Assembly: GCA_003116975.1 (NCBI GenBank)
Contig: BGKB01000288.1
Coordinates: 1 to 46,068 of the forward strand
Origin: Aurantiochytrium sp. KH105
Lineage: Eukaryota > Sar > Bigyra > Thraustochytrida > Thraustochytriidae
DNA: 46,068 nucleotides
Reading direction: 5' to 3'
Shown here in pieces: positions 17,687 through 27,758 of this stretch (its first letter is position 1; the number at the start of each line of letters is the position of its first letter). Made by a program: the position numbers and the translations under genes. Below the pieces are notes generated by a model. It was not told where the DNA came from and did not search any database. It saw only the letters and a program-made list of their open reading frames with translations.

Positions 17687-19099
17687 TCAGCACATCATCA
17701 CGGAGGGGTGGGGAAGCCAGCGTGGGCTGCCATTTCTCTCCGCCTTTTTCATCGCGTGGAATGCTGCGAGCTTGTCCTTAAAAATCTTAACAATGCCCTT
17801 GAAGCCGGGGCCGAGCTCGGCCAGAAAGCCCTCAAACCTTTGCTTGGCAAACTCGTAGACCTTTCGCTCCTCTGTGGTGATGAGATTGATCTTGTCCAAA
17901 GCCCACTGGTGTTCACCCACGAGATCACGTTGCGAGATTTTGACCTTGCCCTGATCCTTGCACTTTTCGTAGAGCATTGTGTCGAGTGACCAACCAAAGC
18001 GAAGCGCCAGCATGACCATAAAGTCATCGAGGTGCTCTGTCGTGGTGAAGAGGTGATAGTCTTGGTCGAGAGCGCGAATGGCATCCGCTGGGTCCGCGCT
18101 GCGAGGCTTGGTGAGCCAAGTGCAGGACTCGCCACAGGCCTTGGGCCTGTTCGGCTTTTCACTGATACGTCTAAGCAGCGTAGCAAAGGTGACGTTCTTA
18201 CGAAGAGCGTCGTCATTGCAAACATACTTTCTGCCCCCAATGGGTTTGCGGTGGTCGGATCGAGTGTAGTCGCACTGCTCGTCGGGGTACTCGATGAAGT
18301 AGCGGCGATTGTCGTACCAGGTGCCGTGGGAAATGTAGCGGCTCACGGGCTCGCGCACGATGGTGACCATTGCAGCGCCAGGAAGGCAGTCCGTCATCCA
18401 CTTTGCGCGCCAGGCGTGCTGATAAAAGAGGTCAAAACTTCTGTGGCGGCACCTGCCCGGCTTGTAGCTTACAAAGAAGCCGCGCGTGGGGCCGCCCTTG
18501 AGATTGTAGAATTGTGTGACATTGTGCAGTGCGAGCGCTAGACTAGTGCCTCCGACCTTGTGGAGCTTGGAGAAGATGAGTTTTGGTGGCGGAACCTCAG
18601 ATTGAAAAAGAGAAAAGGTGCTGTGTGCCCCCGCTGCCAAGAGCTCTTCGAGCGCCAGCTTGCGCAGGCGAGCCTCCTCTGGCGAGGTAAAGAGTGGCGG
18701 TTCTTCTTGCGGGCCCTCGCCAACAAGGCGGTTGTAGTTCTCTAAGGCGTCCTCCTCGAGCTCCGCAATGGAGCTCTCCTGTTCATAACTGTCGAGGTCC
18801 GCAGCTGCCTCCTCGCCGGCCACTTCGAGGACCTCCTCCTTGAGTTCATCTCTGTATTTGCGTTCTGCGATTTCCTCGCTATCAAAACTGTTTTCGATCT
18901 CACGGCGCTCCATGGCGACGACGAGAACATTTCCATCGGCAAGACCGCTGCCCAGGGCTCCTTTTCGGTTGCTCTCCACACTTGCCACGAGAGTGATGAA
19001 GGCTGTCGCGAGGATGGCGCCGAGCACGCACCATAATGTGCGCGCCGTGACCTGCGCCCTTGCCTTTTCTTCTTCGTCGCGCGCACGTCGCTGTTTCAT
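17687..19099 (-). CDS. Type II membrane sulfotransferase
   Basis: Predicted Golgi enzyme moving sulfate from PAPS to a carbohydrate. The start at 19099 gives 470 residues; an ATG at 19150 would add 17. Residues 1-18 are basic and cytosolic, and about 19-41 form a signal-anchor. An acidic stem (about 60-140) follows. The catalytic domain shows the 5'-phosphosulfate loop KLHKVGGTS (178-186) and the 3'-phosphate motif REPVSRYIS (249-257), spaced about 70 residues apart as in heparan/galactose sulfotransferases. The conserved helix positions after it (DYHLFTTTEHLDDFM) fit the same fold. Several cysteines between 300 and 330 could form disulfides. If the host is a thraustochytrid, it may sulfate scale or matrix polysaccharides (inference from known biology of that group). 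The acceptor sugar cannot be read from the sequence. Confidence 0.85.
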   Translation of the reverse strand: MKQRRARDEEEKARAQVTARTLWCVLGAILATAFITLVASVESNRKGALGSGLADGNVLVVAMERREIENSFDSEEIAERKYRDELKEEVLEVAGEEAAADLDSYEQESSIAELEEDALENYNRLVGEGPQEEPPLFTSPEEARLRKLALEELLAAGAHSTFSLFQSEVPPPKLIFSKLHKVGGTSLALALHNVTQFYNLKGGPTRGFFVSYKPGRCRHRSFDLFYQHAWRAKWMTDCLPGAAMVTIVREPVSRYISHGTWYDNRRYFIEYPDEQCDYTRSDHRKPIGGRKYVCNDDALRKNVTFATLLRRISEKPNRPKACGESCTWLTKPRSADPADAIRALDQDYHLFTTTEHLDDFMVMLALRFGWSLDTMLYEKCKDQGKVKISQRDLVGEHQWALDKINLITTEERKVYEFAKQRFEGFLAELGPGFKGIVKIFKDKLAAFHAMKKAERNGSPRWLPHPSVMMC

Positions 19100-19543
19100 G
19101 TTGGTTGGGTCTTGGCTGGTCTGGCCTGGTCTGTGGCCTCGCCTGGTCACGGATCAGGGAAGGGGGGCCCGCTTCGCGTCACTGCGCAGCGCTCGCTTGC
19201 TCGCTCGCCCGCCAAGAGGAGCGGACGAGCGGACGAGCGGACGAACGAACACCAAGGCTGCACGGGCGAACGACGGACACCAAGGCAAGCAAGCCTCGCC
19301 TTGCCTCGCCTTGCCTCGCCTCTGGTTGGATGGGTGGATCAAGGCCTGCAGGATGACCGGCACGTCTGGCTGTTCCCCAAGCCGACTTCCTCTCTAGCCT
19401 CGGGTTCCGCGCGCGACGCCGATGCCGCTAACGCTGCCGCCGCTGCCGCCGCCGCTGCGTCTTTGAAGCGCGCTCTCCCACGTGCTCTTTCGAGCTTTGC
19501 TTCTCTGGTCGTCTGTCTGGCAGGCAGAGGCCGGCGGCTGGTT

Positions 19544-19583
19544 TCAAATTCAAATTCAAATTCAAATCCAAGTTCAAATTCAC
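19544..19583. repeat. TTCAAA hexanucleotide repeat
   Basis: Several near-perfect copies of TTCAAA with two variant units. It is intergenic here, while the related TTGAAC run at 5509 is coding. Confidence 0.8.
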
Positions 19584-20036
19584 TGTTTTGACAAACGCAC
19601 TTTCGAAATTGCAAATCAAGCCGGCGCCGGTCGCGCACTTCCTGGCCGATCGATTGATCGACCGGCTACGATTGATGCACCACTCGCCCGCCCGCCACTG
19701 GCCGCACGGTCCACTGCTCGGTCGGCCCGTTCACCACCCGCTCGCAGCCCCTCCCTTCGCTTCTCCCGCCCGCGGCAGCAAAGCGTCTAGCTGCCGGCGT
19801 CGCAGCACGCAGCAGCAGCGTCCGAAGTTCTGCGGCGCACGGGGCCTTCTTGCTTTCCCTCCATGTCCAGACTTCTTTCAAAAGAATTTCTTTTTTCAAA
19901 GTTTCTTTCAAACTTCCTTCCTCGGCCGTGAGACGACAGGTCGCGAGCCTCGATTTTGAGGCCTCCGCTGCGCGCCGCGGCCGGAAGGCAAGGGCAGGCC
20001 GGGCCGGTCGCGCGACTGCGACAGGCAGATTGACAC

Positions 20037-20098
20037 GCAGACAGACAGTCAGTCAGACAGACGGACGGACGAACGGACGGACAGACCGACAGTCTGAC
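20037..20098. repeat. Tetranucleotide repeat (CAGA/GTCA/GGAC types)
   Basis: A run of CAGACAGT, CAGACGGA and GGACGGAC units in the gap between the sulfotransferase and the EsV-1-7 gene. Confidence 0.75.
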
Positions 20099-22384
20099 CA
20101 GCCAGCCAGCTGCAGCAGGCTGCCCGCCTGCGTGGGTGGCTGGTTTCGCGCCTCTCCACTACCGGCCACCCCCCCTCCTTCTTCGGCCACCGTGATTCTC
20201 CCACTCCCCACCCGGGATTTCCCGGTGGCCGCTGCCCCCCCCACCCCCTTTTTTCCTTTCTTGTGGGCTTGAGCGGGGAGGGCATTCAGCAATTTTTAGT
20301 GTCCATTTTTTTCTTTCCGCTGCTTGCAGGCTGAGCGTCCAGCAGGCCTGCACAGGCTGGATGGTGGGCTGGCCAGTGGTTGATGGAGAGTGAAGAGGAG
20401 GCAGCCGCGCGGGCGTGTGTTGCGGCGACTTACTGTTAGAGGCTGCGGTGGCTGACAGTGTGGCGTTGTGGTCGCGAAAGGAATCACGGAACTTCAAAAG
20501 CGCCCTGAGCGTCGCGGGTACTTACGCGTACTTCTTAACACGCACACACCCGCAGTGTTGGGAAAATTGCGCAGTGGAAACGGAGGAGAGCCGAGGGGAG
20601 CGAAAAAGCGCGTCCCGTCGAAGACACCTCATGGCTACTGTAAAACATATAAAGTCCTAGTGCGCGTGCGCGACGGGTTTGCCAAGTGGATCCCCACACA
20701 CGTACCACTCCCCCTCTCCTCGTGCAGTGGCAGTGGCGGCTGCTGCGGGTATTGCATCATGGCGGGTCGGTTTATCCTTGCAACAGGCAACCAACAACCA
20801 TCATGACAATGTTTGAAAGAGAGGGAAATGGCTTTCATTCTCCATTGGCCGCTGCCGGCGGAGCCATCAAGAAAGAAAACTGCACGCTCGATGGCCGCAG
20901 TAGGCACCAGCCAAGGAACTAGCCAGCTCGCACTCGCGACGACGATTCAGACTTTGCCTTTCACCACTGATCTGTAGGGGGAAAATTGGATTGATTTTGA
21001 TTGCCTGTGATTGATTGATTGATTGACCGAGTCGTGTCCAGGCGCAGCGCGGCTGCGGCGCGCACGCCCACGCGCCCTGGTCCAGCCAGCCTGAGAGCGA
21101 GCGATCTCGTGCCGGCCCGTGCGAAAGTATGCGTACGGTCGCGGCACTTTGCGCGTCGTGTGCCCCACCGGCGACGTGACTTGGACCCGGTGGCTCTTAA
21201 AAGCTATGGAAACTGCGAGCAGCAGCCAGCAGCCATGGCAGCAGCACTGACTGTGAGACGGATAAATGAGCAGTGGCTCGCTGTCGCTCTCGCTATCGGA
21301 GCCTTCCGAAGTCGGTCGGGCAGGCGCTGGGACTGGGGACCTAAAGTTCCAGCCGCATCATGTTGCCTGCGGGGCCTCTAATAAAGCCCAACGGACATGA
21401 CAAACTCACAAACACAGGCGCGCGCGCACGCGCTTGTTATTGACTGTGAATAATAGGTCTTGGCCCTGCTGTCTGAAACGGCCGAACCTGACCTGGCTTT
21501 GGGGCGTCGGAGACCGTCAGCAGGCACGTCATTGAGGAAGCGGTCGAAGGTGGCTGCAAGCTTGCGATGGACACGCAGAAGCGGCGCAGTTCATGGCGAA
21601 GCGGTAATGTCGGTTAGAAAAGCAGAGGAATCAACCAAGCAGCCCGGCTGCGTTTCTGTGGACAGCGGGTAGAATTGTGGTAGTAGAACTGCTGGAGCTT
21701 GCGCCCATCATATATACCCGTTGGAAATTCAGCATTGGTCAGGGTTGATTTGATGGCTGCTGCTCCTGGTCAAGCTGGCCTGCCTGATAATGTCCGAGCG
21801 CGTGCGCGAGATTACGACCAAGTTGGAACAGGCGCAACTACGTAACACTTTATTTCGAGGGTGCGCGCGATCAATGAAGCCAATTCGAAGCCAGCTGACT
21901 GGGAGGTGAGCTTGACTCCAGCAGAGCGTGGAAGCGGCTGTAGGAAAGTAGAAGAGTTCATCACCGGAACGACAATGAGCTCCAAAAAAGCTGCCGTATT
22001 ATCCGGCTGCTGCAACCCTCGACGATTTCCGGCCACCGTAGCAGATATTCACCGCGCCTCGCGGACTCTCCTTCAGTCGCCGAGTCTGTGTTCAAATTGG
22101 CAGTCAAGCCAAACCGACCCGGTTCGCGAGAAGCGTATAGCTGATCTCACGATACCACGTCTGGCTAACTGGATGGCTGACTGGCCATCGTGGCTGGCTA
22201 GGGCCTCAAGCCTCAAGCTTGCTGTCATGGCGACGGCAAAGACACTCTTCGAGTCGATAAGCCTCGCTGTCTGTCAGCAGCAGTGCAGCTCGCGCTCGGG
22301 AAAATGATTCTGATCACTGACGCTCGCATTGTTCGTTCGTCATGAGCAGCTTGGGCCCAGAGTCCTCCTGGGCGCCTTGCAGAC

Positions 22385-23953
22385 TTGCCACGCACCCAAG
22401 CGAGAAGCAGAGAACGTGGCTCTTTGGGAGCTCATGGTCGCCCGCCGGCCTGCTCTATACTGATCAAAAGGCAAGGAGGTGGCCTCGACGTGGGTGCATC
22501 GCGTCCATGGCAGACCGCAAAAAGCCGAGGTGACCCTCGGTCACCAACAGTGGTGGACCCCGGCAGCGACGAGCAGTCACAGCTTGACCAAGCCACAGGG
22601 CAGGTCGCGCTGACACAGGCGCAGGGCGCGGGTCCCGTCCTCGGTCACGCGCGCGTACCCTGCGCGCCCAGAATAATGCAGCAGGAACAGCAGCAGCAGC
22701 AGCAGCGGCAGCAGCAACAGCATGTGCATGACGAGCTCGACCTGCCGCCACACGGCAGCCAGCTTGGAGAAGACCTTGAGGACGACCACGAAAACAGTAT
22801 CGAAGGACAACACGATTCGCAGACCAGACACGAAGAAGCCATCGACGAGGAGGTAGAACAAGAAGACCAGCGGGCGCAACGAGGGCGAGGCCCACTGCAG
22901 AGGCAAGACGGAAACGAGGACCAGGTTCGACGCCGTAAGCGACAACGACCTGCGCGTAAAGGTGCAATCTGCGAACTTCCTGGTTGCAGCAAGCGCGCCT
23001 CCTTCGGAGACGACATGAAAAAGTATCGGTGGTGCGCACAGCATCGACTCCCCGGTTCGCACTCATTCCAGTCCCACTTTTGCGAGGAACCGGCATGTAG
23101 CAAGCATGCTTCGTATACGGTGGATGGCGCCAAGAAGCGCTGGTGTGCCTCGCACAAACCCCCTGGTGCCTTTATCAAAGGCGCGTCACTGTGCGAAGTC
23201 CACTCTTGCAGCAAGCAGGCAACCTTTGGCCACCCAGGCAAGCGAAGGCAATGGTGTAGCCAACACAAAGAGGATGGCGCAGTTAATCTTAGCAAACGTA
23301 CCTGTTCGGTGCTCTCGTGTAACAATCGGGCAGCCCTCGTACACGCGTCGACGCGCCGAAAATTCTGCACCACTCATGCTCCCGAAGACTGCCGTGAGCT
23401 CAAGGCACGCGGGCAAAAAAATATTGTTGAGCTGCAAGAACAACTTGCTTATGTGGAGTCCGAGAATAACCTCTTGCGATCGCGTCTGAAACGGCTCCGG
23501 GCAGTCTGTGACCCGGAGGTCCTCCGCCATTTTGATCGCAGAGAACGGCGTTGCGTGAATCGTCCCCTTGCCGCGCCAGACTATAACGATGCCTCACACA
23601 TGTCTGTGGCCGAGACCACCCCCGGGGCCGTAGCCATGTCGAATGCGTCTTCCACCTTGAACGCTTCTCTTGGCGCTGCAGTGGCGCAAGGCGCGGCTAC
23701 CGCCGCAGTCAGCGTTGCGACTACTGCTGCGCCACAAGGGCCGGCCGATGAGGGAGGCATTCACGCAAACCCTTTACCAGACACTGCGAATCTGGACGAC
23801 ACGAACGAGGCTCAGCATTCAACAAGTGCATCCTTGGACGAACAGGAGAGCAAGCACGAGCGCCGACTTTCCTTTGACGAGCATCGCCAGCCGCAGCAAG
23901 TGACTCACAGTCAGTCAAACCCGCTTTCTTTTGACGATAATTTTTACGCCTGA
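22385..23953 (+). CDS. EsV-1-7 repeat protein with coiled coil
   Basis: 522 residues if the first ATG is used; an ATG at 22676 (residue 98, in front of a polyQ run) is a good alternative start. Four Cys-rich repeats lie at 196-220, 233-257, 270-294 and 307-331, each C-x4-C-x15-C-x2-H and spaced exactly 37 residues apart. This matches the EsV-1-7 motif (named from a brown-algal virus gene and known from the Ectocarpus IMM developmental protein), whose published spacing I recall as x16 in the third gap. A leucine-zipper-like helix follows (Leu350, Val357, Leu364, Leu371). Before the repeats is a basic stretch RRRKRQRPARK (182-192) that could be a nuclear signal. The C-terminal 130 residues are Ala/Ser-rich and disordered. 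The zinc-binding and regulatory roles are family inference. Confidence 0.85.
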   Translation: MPRTQARSRERGSLGAHGRPPACSILIKRQGGGLDVGASRPWQTAKSRGDPRSPTVVDPGSDEQSQLDQATGQVALTQAQGAGPVLGHARVPCAPRIMQQEQQQQQQRQQQQHVHDELDLPPHGSQLGEDLEDDHENSIEGQHDSQTRHEEAIDEEVEQEDQRAQRGRGPLQRQDGNEDQVRRRKRQRPARKGAICELPGCSKRASFGDDMKKYRWCAQHRLPGSHSFQSHFCEEPACSKHASYTVDGAKKRWCASHKPPGAFIKGASLCEVHSCSKQATFGHPGKRRQWCSQHKEDGAVNLSKRTCSVLSCNNRAALVHASTRRKFCTTHAPEDCRELKARGQKNIVELQEQLAYVESENNLLRSRLKRLRAVCDPEVLRHFDRRERRCVNRPLAAPDYNDASHMSVAETTPGAVAMSNASSTLNASLGAAVAQGAATAAVSVATTAAPQGPADEGGIHANPLPDTANLDDTNEAQHSTSASLDEQESKHERRLSFDEHRQPQQVTHSQSNPLSFDDNFYA

Positions 23954-24446
23954 CCACGAAAGACGAAGAGCGAGAAAGACAAAAGAGAAGCCAACAGTAA
24001 AGCGGAAGCTAGGCCCAGGGTCCAGAGCCTGCAAGGGCAGGCGAAATCTGTCCTTTTCTGTCATAATATTTATTTTGAAAGGGCTCGCCCAGTCGATCGG
24101 CCAAAGCCGCTTGCGATCGCGGCCATGTCAAACGACGACTAATCTCTCTGCCGATGATAACGGTGTGCCTGCCGACTGACATAAACTGGAAGAACAGTAA
24201 ATCTGAGCCCTGGTAGTCCTCACCACAAATGAGGGTTGAAATGAAGCCAGACATGGACTATAAAAATTCAAATCAGAGAGCACGTTCTGTCCCAGAAGAG
24301 GTTTCGCCTTTTTTGCTTGTAAAGCAAATTCTCACGTTACAAGAGCGTCGAAAAGTTCTATTGATGCGTAGAGATGTCTCTCTTTCGGAGCTGACTGATT
24401 CAAGGCGAAATAGTGGACAACAAACAAGGATATAATCAATACAAAC
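23954..24446. other. Convergent 3' intergenic region
   Basis: About 490 bases between two stop codons, moderately A/T-rich. Nothing beyond likely 3' UTRs is seen. Confidence 0.45.
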
Positions 24447-26237
24447 TCATGAAAATCGAAAGGTCGTCTTGCGAGCGCCTCCGTAAGGTGGGCGGTGCGC
24501 GCTTGCAGGATTCTTGGCACCAATGACATGCTGCAACTGAGGGACGCGAGGCACAGCACCTGGTAAAGAACCACCTGGCGATCCCGATCCGCCACGTGTC
24601 AGCTGTGGCCCGCCAGCAAACTTTGACTGCGGAGACGTTGGTGAGACAAGTCCGCTTGGACCAGCCGTTCGGGGTGAAACAGCCCCCACCTGAAGCTGCG
24701 CGCCAAGATGTGCAACCTGCGCACGAAGATGTGAGCACAAAAGCTTGCTCCGACGGTGCGCCAGAGCTTCCTTTTCGCGCTCTTCGTCTACCTTCATACG
24801 CTTGCTGTCAGCTTCCCAGCGTGCTTTGCGCGCCTCTTGAAGTTCCTTCTCCATAGCATGACACTGCTCTTGCACATGTCGGTGCGATTGCTTCGACCAT
24901 TCGAGGTCTTGAACAAGAGCGTGCATTGATGCTTCGAGCTCGGCGATGCGATCGCGCTGGGAACGAAAAAGCATGCGGATCCCAGCAACCTGCTTAAGGC
25001 CAAGTTCTGACAGCAGCGAGCGCAAGACCCCCTCGCGTTCCTCCATTTGCTGTCGTCGCTGAGCGTCCTCGCGCATGTCTACGGTCATTGTCCGCAGCTC
25101 ACGCGACAGTGCATTTATATCCTTTTCATACTGAGACCGGACCCGCTCCAGACCCCGCTTTCGCTCTCTCTCGCGCACGAGCTCCTGCTTGCACTTGGCA
25201 AGTTCGATGGATAAATTTTGCACATCGGCAGAAAACTGCGATACCGTCTCTTCGCATCGTCGCTGAACATCTCCGAGCCGGACCTGCGCAAGCGTTTCAG
25301 TCTTTGAGGGACGTGCCGCGCGTTGGAGGGGCGAAAACTGCTCCAATGACCACGGGTCAAGGTCTTCATGCACTGTTTCTGCCCTCTTGTTCGGGCTTTC
25401 GTACTTTTCGTCCGAGACTACGCGCTGCTTTGGACGACGCAGCTTCTCTGGCCTAGGTGCAACGTGTTGTCGATGTTCTAAAGCATCGCATTCGGCCTGT
25501 TCCTCTTTCGACAATAGATTTTCGGGCGTTATATGGGCGGAGTCCATTTCGCGAGGATCGTCCGCGGGCTTTCGCCTTGAAGATGACGCCGCCACTTCAT
25601 CGAATATGACCTGTTCCTTGCCGCTCGGTTCAACTTCTCCTACCGACGCGGCTGGAACTCCCACAACTTCTGGCTCGGTTCGCGTATGTTTTATGTGCAC
25701 CATTTTCTGATCATTTGTCGCCATCGAAGCCTGCGAACCGGTGACGCGCGATAACAACGAAGGTCCGCGATTAAGCTGAGTCGAAGCCACCGGGTCAGAT
25801 GCTGAATCGAAGGTGGTTGAGTTCCCTGTAGAAGCTAGCGTAGATGGCGATTCGACCTGTGTAAAATTCTTTCCATGGTCGGTCGCGGCTTGTTTTTTGT
25901 GTGGCAAGTCCTTTGTTTGTTGAAATGAGCTGGCGCCTATTGCTTGTTCATTTTTGGGGGAATCGCGTTCGCTCTCACGATCTTTGTTATTTGCTTCGGC
26001 ATGATTCACTGTTCCCAATGCGTCGCTCAGTGCGTTGCCCGGCGTGTGGCATGGGTCTTCGTCGCTGTGGTCACTACCACCTTGTTCCCGTCGCTGCTGC
26101 TGCTGCTGCTGCTCCTGTTGCTGCTGCTGCTGCTGCAAGCTTGGTGACGTGCTTTCTTTCACCTCGTCCTTCGCCTCATCCTCTACCTTGTTCTCCTCCG
26201 CCTTGGGCGACCTGGGTGAGCGTATTCGCTTCCACAT
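24447..26237 (-). CDS. polyQ and coiled-coil protein of unknown function
   Basis: 596 residues, one exon, no family recognised. Residues 1-30 are charged, with RSPRSPK, and a polyglutamine tract lies at 35-48, split by one Glu. About 50-320 are Ser/Glu-rich and disordered. A long coiled coil covers about 330-515 (heptads around VQNLSIELAKCKQELVRER, LERVRSQYEKDINALSREL, RIAELEASMHALVQDLEW). The C-terminus is Gly/Pro/Ser-rich with SPRTAGPSGLVSPTSPQS, several SP sites that could be phosphorylated by proline-directed kinases. The layout suits a centrosomal, cytoskeletal or scaffold protein, but that is only inference. It lies in tandem with the two-exon gene to its right, 290 bases apart. Confidence 0.82.
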   Translation of the reverse strand: MWKRIRSPRSPKAEENKVEDEAKDEVKESTSPSLQQQQQQQEQQQQQQRREQGGSDHSDEDPCHTPGNALSDALGTVNHAEANNKDRESERDSPKNEQAIGASSFQQTKDLPHKKQAATDHGKNFTQVESPSTLASTGNSTTFDSASDPVASTQLNRGPSLLSRVTGSQASMATNDQKMVHIKHTRTEPEVVGVPAASVGEVEPSGKEQVIFDEVAASSSRRKPADDPREMDSAHITPENLLSKEEQAECDALEHRQHVAPRPEKLRRPKQRVVSDEKYESPNKRAETVHEDLDPWSLEQFSPLQRAARPSKTETLAQVRLGDVQRRCEETVSQFSADVQNLSIELAKCKQELVRERERKRGLERVRSQYEKDINALSRELRTMTVDMREDAQRRQQMEEREGVLRSLLSELGLKQVAGIRMLFRSQRDRIAELEASMHALVQDLEWSKQSHRHVQEQCHAMEKELQEARKARWEADSKRMKVDEEREKEALAHRRSKLLCSHLRAQVAHLGAQLQVGAVSPRTAGPSGLVSPTSPQSKFAGGPQLTRGGSGSPGGSLPGAVPRVPQLQHVIGAKNPASAHRPPYGGARKTTFRFS

Positions 26238-26257
26238 GGTGCTTGGGCGAATTGGGT

Positions 26258-26340
26258 TGTGACCTCTGTTTGTTTGTTTGTTTGTTCCCTTGTTTCTTTC
26301 TTTGTTTCTTTGTTTCTTTGTTTCTTTGTTTCTTTCTTAC
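26258..26340. repeat. GTTT then TTTC/TTTG tetranucleotide repeat
   Basis: Just upstream of the polyQ/coiled-coil gene start, the plus strand reads as GTTT units followed by TTTC/TTTG units. It is a pyrimidine-biased tract in the promoter or 5' leader. Confidence 0.8.
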
Positions 26341-26527
26341 TTCGGTCGCCTTTCTTCAGTGGCAGGCACTTCGTTTGATTTTCTCGCACGCCATTCTTCT
26401 CAATCGCGTTCTCAGTTTCTTACAAAGTCCAGAATGCACTGACAGTCCCTGTCGCTTTGTTTGCTTTCCAAGTCGTCTGATGGCCTGACTGTGAGTGAAT
26501 AGCAATGAGGCGAGATGAGGTGATCCG

Positions 26528-27448
26528 TTACGCCAAAGTTCGGCGCCTCTTTGCGCCGGATGTCAAGTCCCCTAAGTCGCGAGGCCAGCGCACGTCGAGT
26601 TGAGCCTTCGTGCGAACCTCGCGCTGGCGTGCAGTCATGGTCTTGACACGTGCATAGTCGATCCAGGTGTTTCCGAGTGGGATATAGCCCTTGCGATTCT
26701 CATCGCGGTACATAGGAAGTGAGCCTACCATCGGGCGCTGGTTGTTGTTACCAATCTCGAGATGCCGAAAGTGGGACATTCCGACAGCAAGATATCTGCG
26801 GATCGTTGTCTTGGGGAGCTTGTCAAGCGCTTTCGCGCCAAAGATGCGCACAAGGTGCTCCGTGTACCCGACAACACTTACACGAGCCGCTAATGGGCAT
26901 GCATCATGCAAGAGAACTCGCTTCTCTAAGCATGGCTTAGAAGCACTGTAGTGAATATAGGAGAGCGTTTCCCAGAACAGAGTTTGTGGCGTTAGACGTC
27001 GAAGCCGAGTCCCATTACTCGCCACAAGCAAACCACACATGTCTTCTAAAACGCGCTCAAGGGCGATGGCTAGGTTATCGAAGAGTCATCTCATGGTTAG
27101 TCGAAATGAGCGTCTCTTTTATGTTGAAAGCAGCAATATTCCTGATTCCTGCTCGTCGTGCCTTTGCACCACATCATCATACGTACCTGTCAATCGCAAC
27201 GAGCTTCCACTCATCTCAATACCTTCTCGCAATGAGGGACGCTGGGGGACGATGAGGTCGCTCGCACTGGCCGCCACAAACTCTTGGAGGTGTAAGAGTT
27301 TCTGCGTCTCTTGCTCGGGATCTTTGGCGCCGCGATCTGCAAGCTCGCTAATGTTAATTGCAGTCTCTTTGGGCCGATGTCTCTTGCGCCGCGTTAGTCG
27401 CCGCTCGGGCCTGCGCCGCCGCTGCGCTTTGCCGTCGTTGGTAGCCAT
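26528..27448 (-). CDS. Two-exon basic protein, possible divergent histone fold
   Basis: Rebuilt as exon 1 27448-27187, intron 27186-27070, exon 2 27069-26528; 267 residues. The donor is ACAG|GTACGT. The acceptor AG at 27071-27070 is the only nearby AG that avoids in-frame stops, and a CTAAC branch-point candidate lies about 30 bases before it. The N-terminus is very basic (RRRRPERRLTRRKRHRP), giving a likely nuclear or nucleic-acid-binding tail. The middle reads SSLRLTAIALERVLEDM followed by RLRRLTPQTLFWETL, a pattern like helix 2-loop-helix 3 of histone folds, and the basic tail resembles an H3 tail only loosely. I do not claim a histone: similarity is weak and no diagnostic motif is intact. 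The C-terminal 100 residues match nothing I know. Confidence 0.7.
27070..27186 (-). other. Intron of the two-exon basic-protein gene
   Basis: A 117 bp GT-AG intron, phase 1. The joined codon is GCC (Ala). The reading frame is open on both sides only with this pair of sites. Confidence 0.72.
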
Positions 27449-27758
27449 GCTCTGCCCTGCTCTGCTTTCGGCCTCCCTCGGCTCGGACGAAGCGCGAGGT
27501 CGGCTCGCTCACGGCGACGTGGTCGAGGTTGCGGGGCCCGCGCGGACACAGCTCAGGTTTCTCCGCAAGCTGCGGCGCTCCGGAAGCCGGCCGCCGACGA
27601 GCCTCGGGCCTCGTACCGGCGCCATTGCGAGTCTGGCGCTCCGACAGGCAGGACCAGAGGCCACGGCGAGGCCCCTAAACGCCGCGGGCCCGGGGCCCCC
27701 AAAAGAAGGGACCCGGCGATCATTAGTCGTGGCGATGCTGGATCGATGATCGATTTGA
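27449..27758. promoter_or_regulatory. Divergent promoter region between the basic-protein gene and CIAO1
   Basis: 310 GC-rich bases between two start codons, presumably promoters for both. A GATCGATGATCGAT near-palindrome lies at about 27,741-27,755, next to the CIAO1 start codon. No known site identified. Confidence 0.45.

Larger units (their letters stand above)
19100..22384. other. Long repeat-rich gap with no supported gene
   Basis: 3.3 kb between divergent start codons. It contains CGAGCGGA and CTCGCCTTGC runs (19,200-19,325), a TTCAAA hexanucleotide run (19,544-19,583), GACAGAC/GGACGGAC runs (20,037-20,098), polypyrimidine GC-rich stretches (20,160-20,265), and GATT repeats (21,010-21,025). 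All open frames here are short and biased by the repeats. It may hold promoters and long 5' leaders for the sulfotransferase and EsV-1-7 genes, or unrecognised noncoding RNA. Confidence 0.5.

Noticed and set aside
21340..21470. LTR-like stretch with an AATAAA signal
   Set aside because: No TG..CA ends, no target-site duplication, and no second copy seen.
21861..22307. 148-residue plus-strand frame upstream of the EsV-1-7 gene
   Set aside because: No motif, no splice signal linking it to the EsV-1-7 frame, and ordinary chance length.
25901..26488. Plus-strand frame over the polyQ tract
   Set aside because: Repeated Ala/Cys/Phe-rich runs come from CTG and TTTC repeats; it is antisense to the coiled-coil gene.
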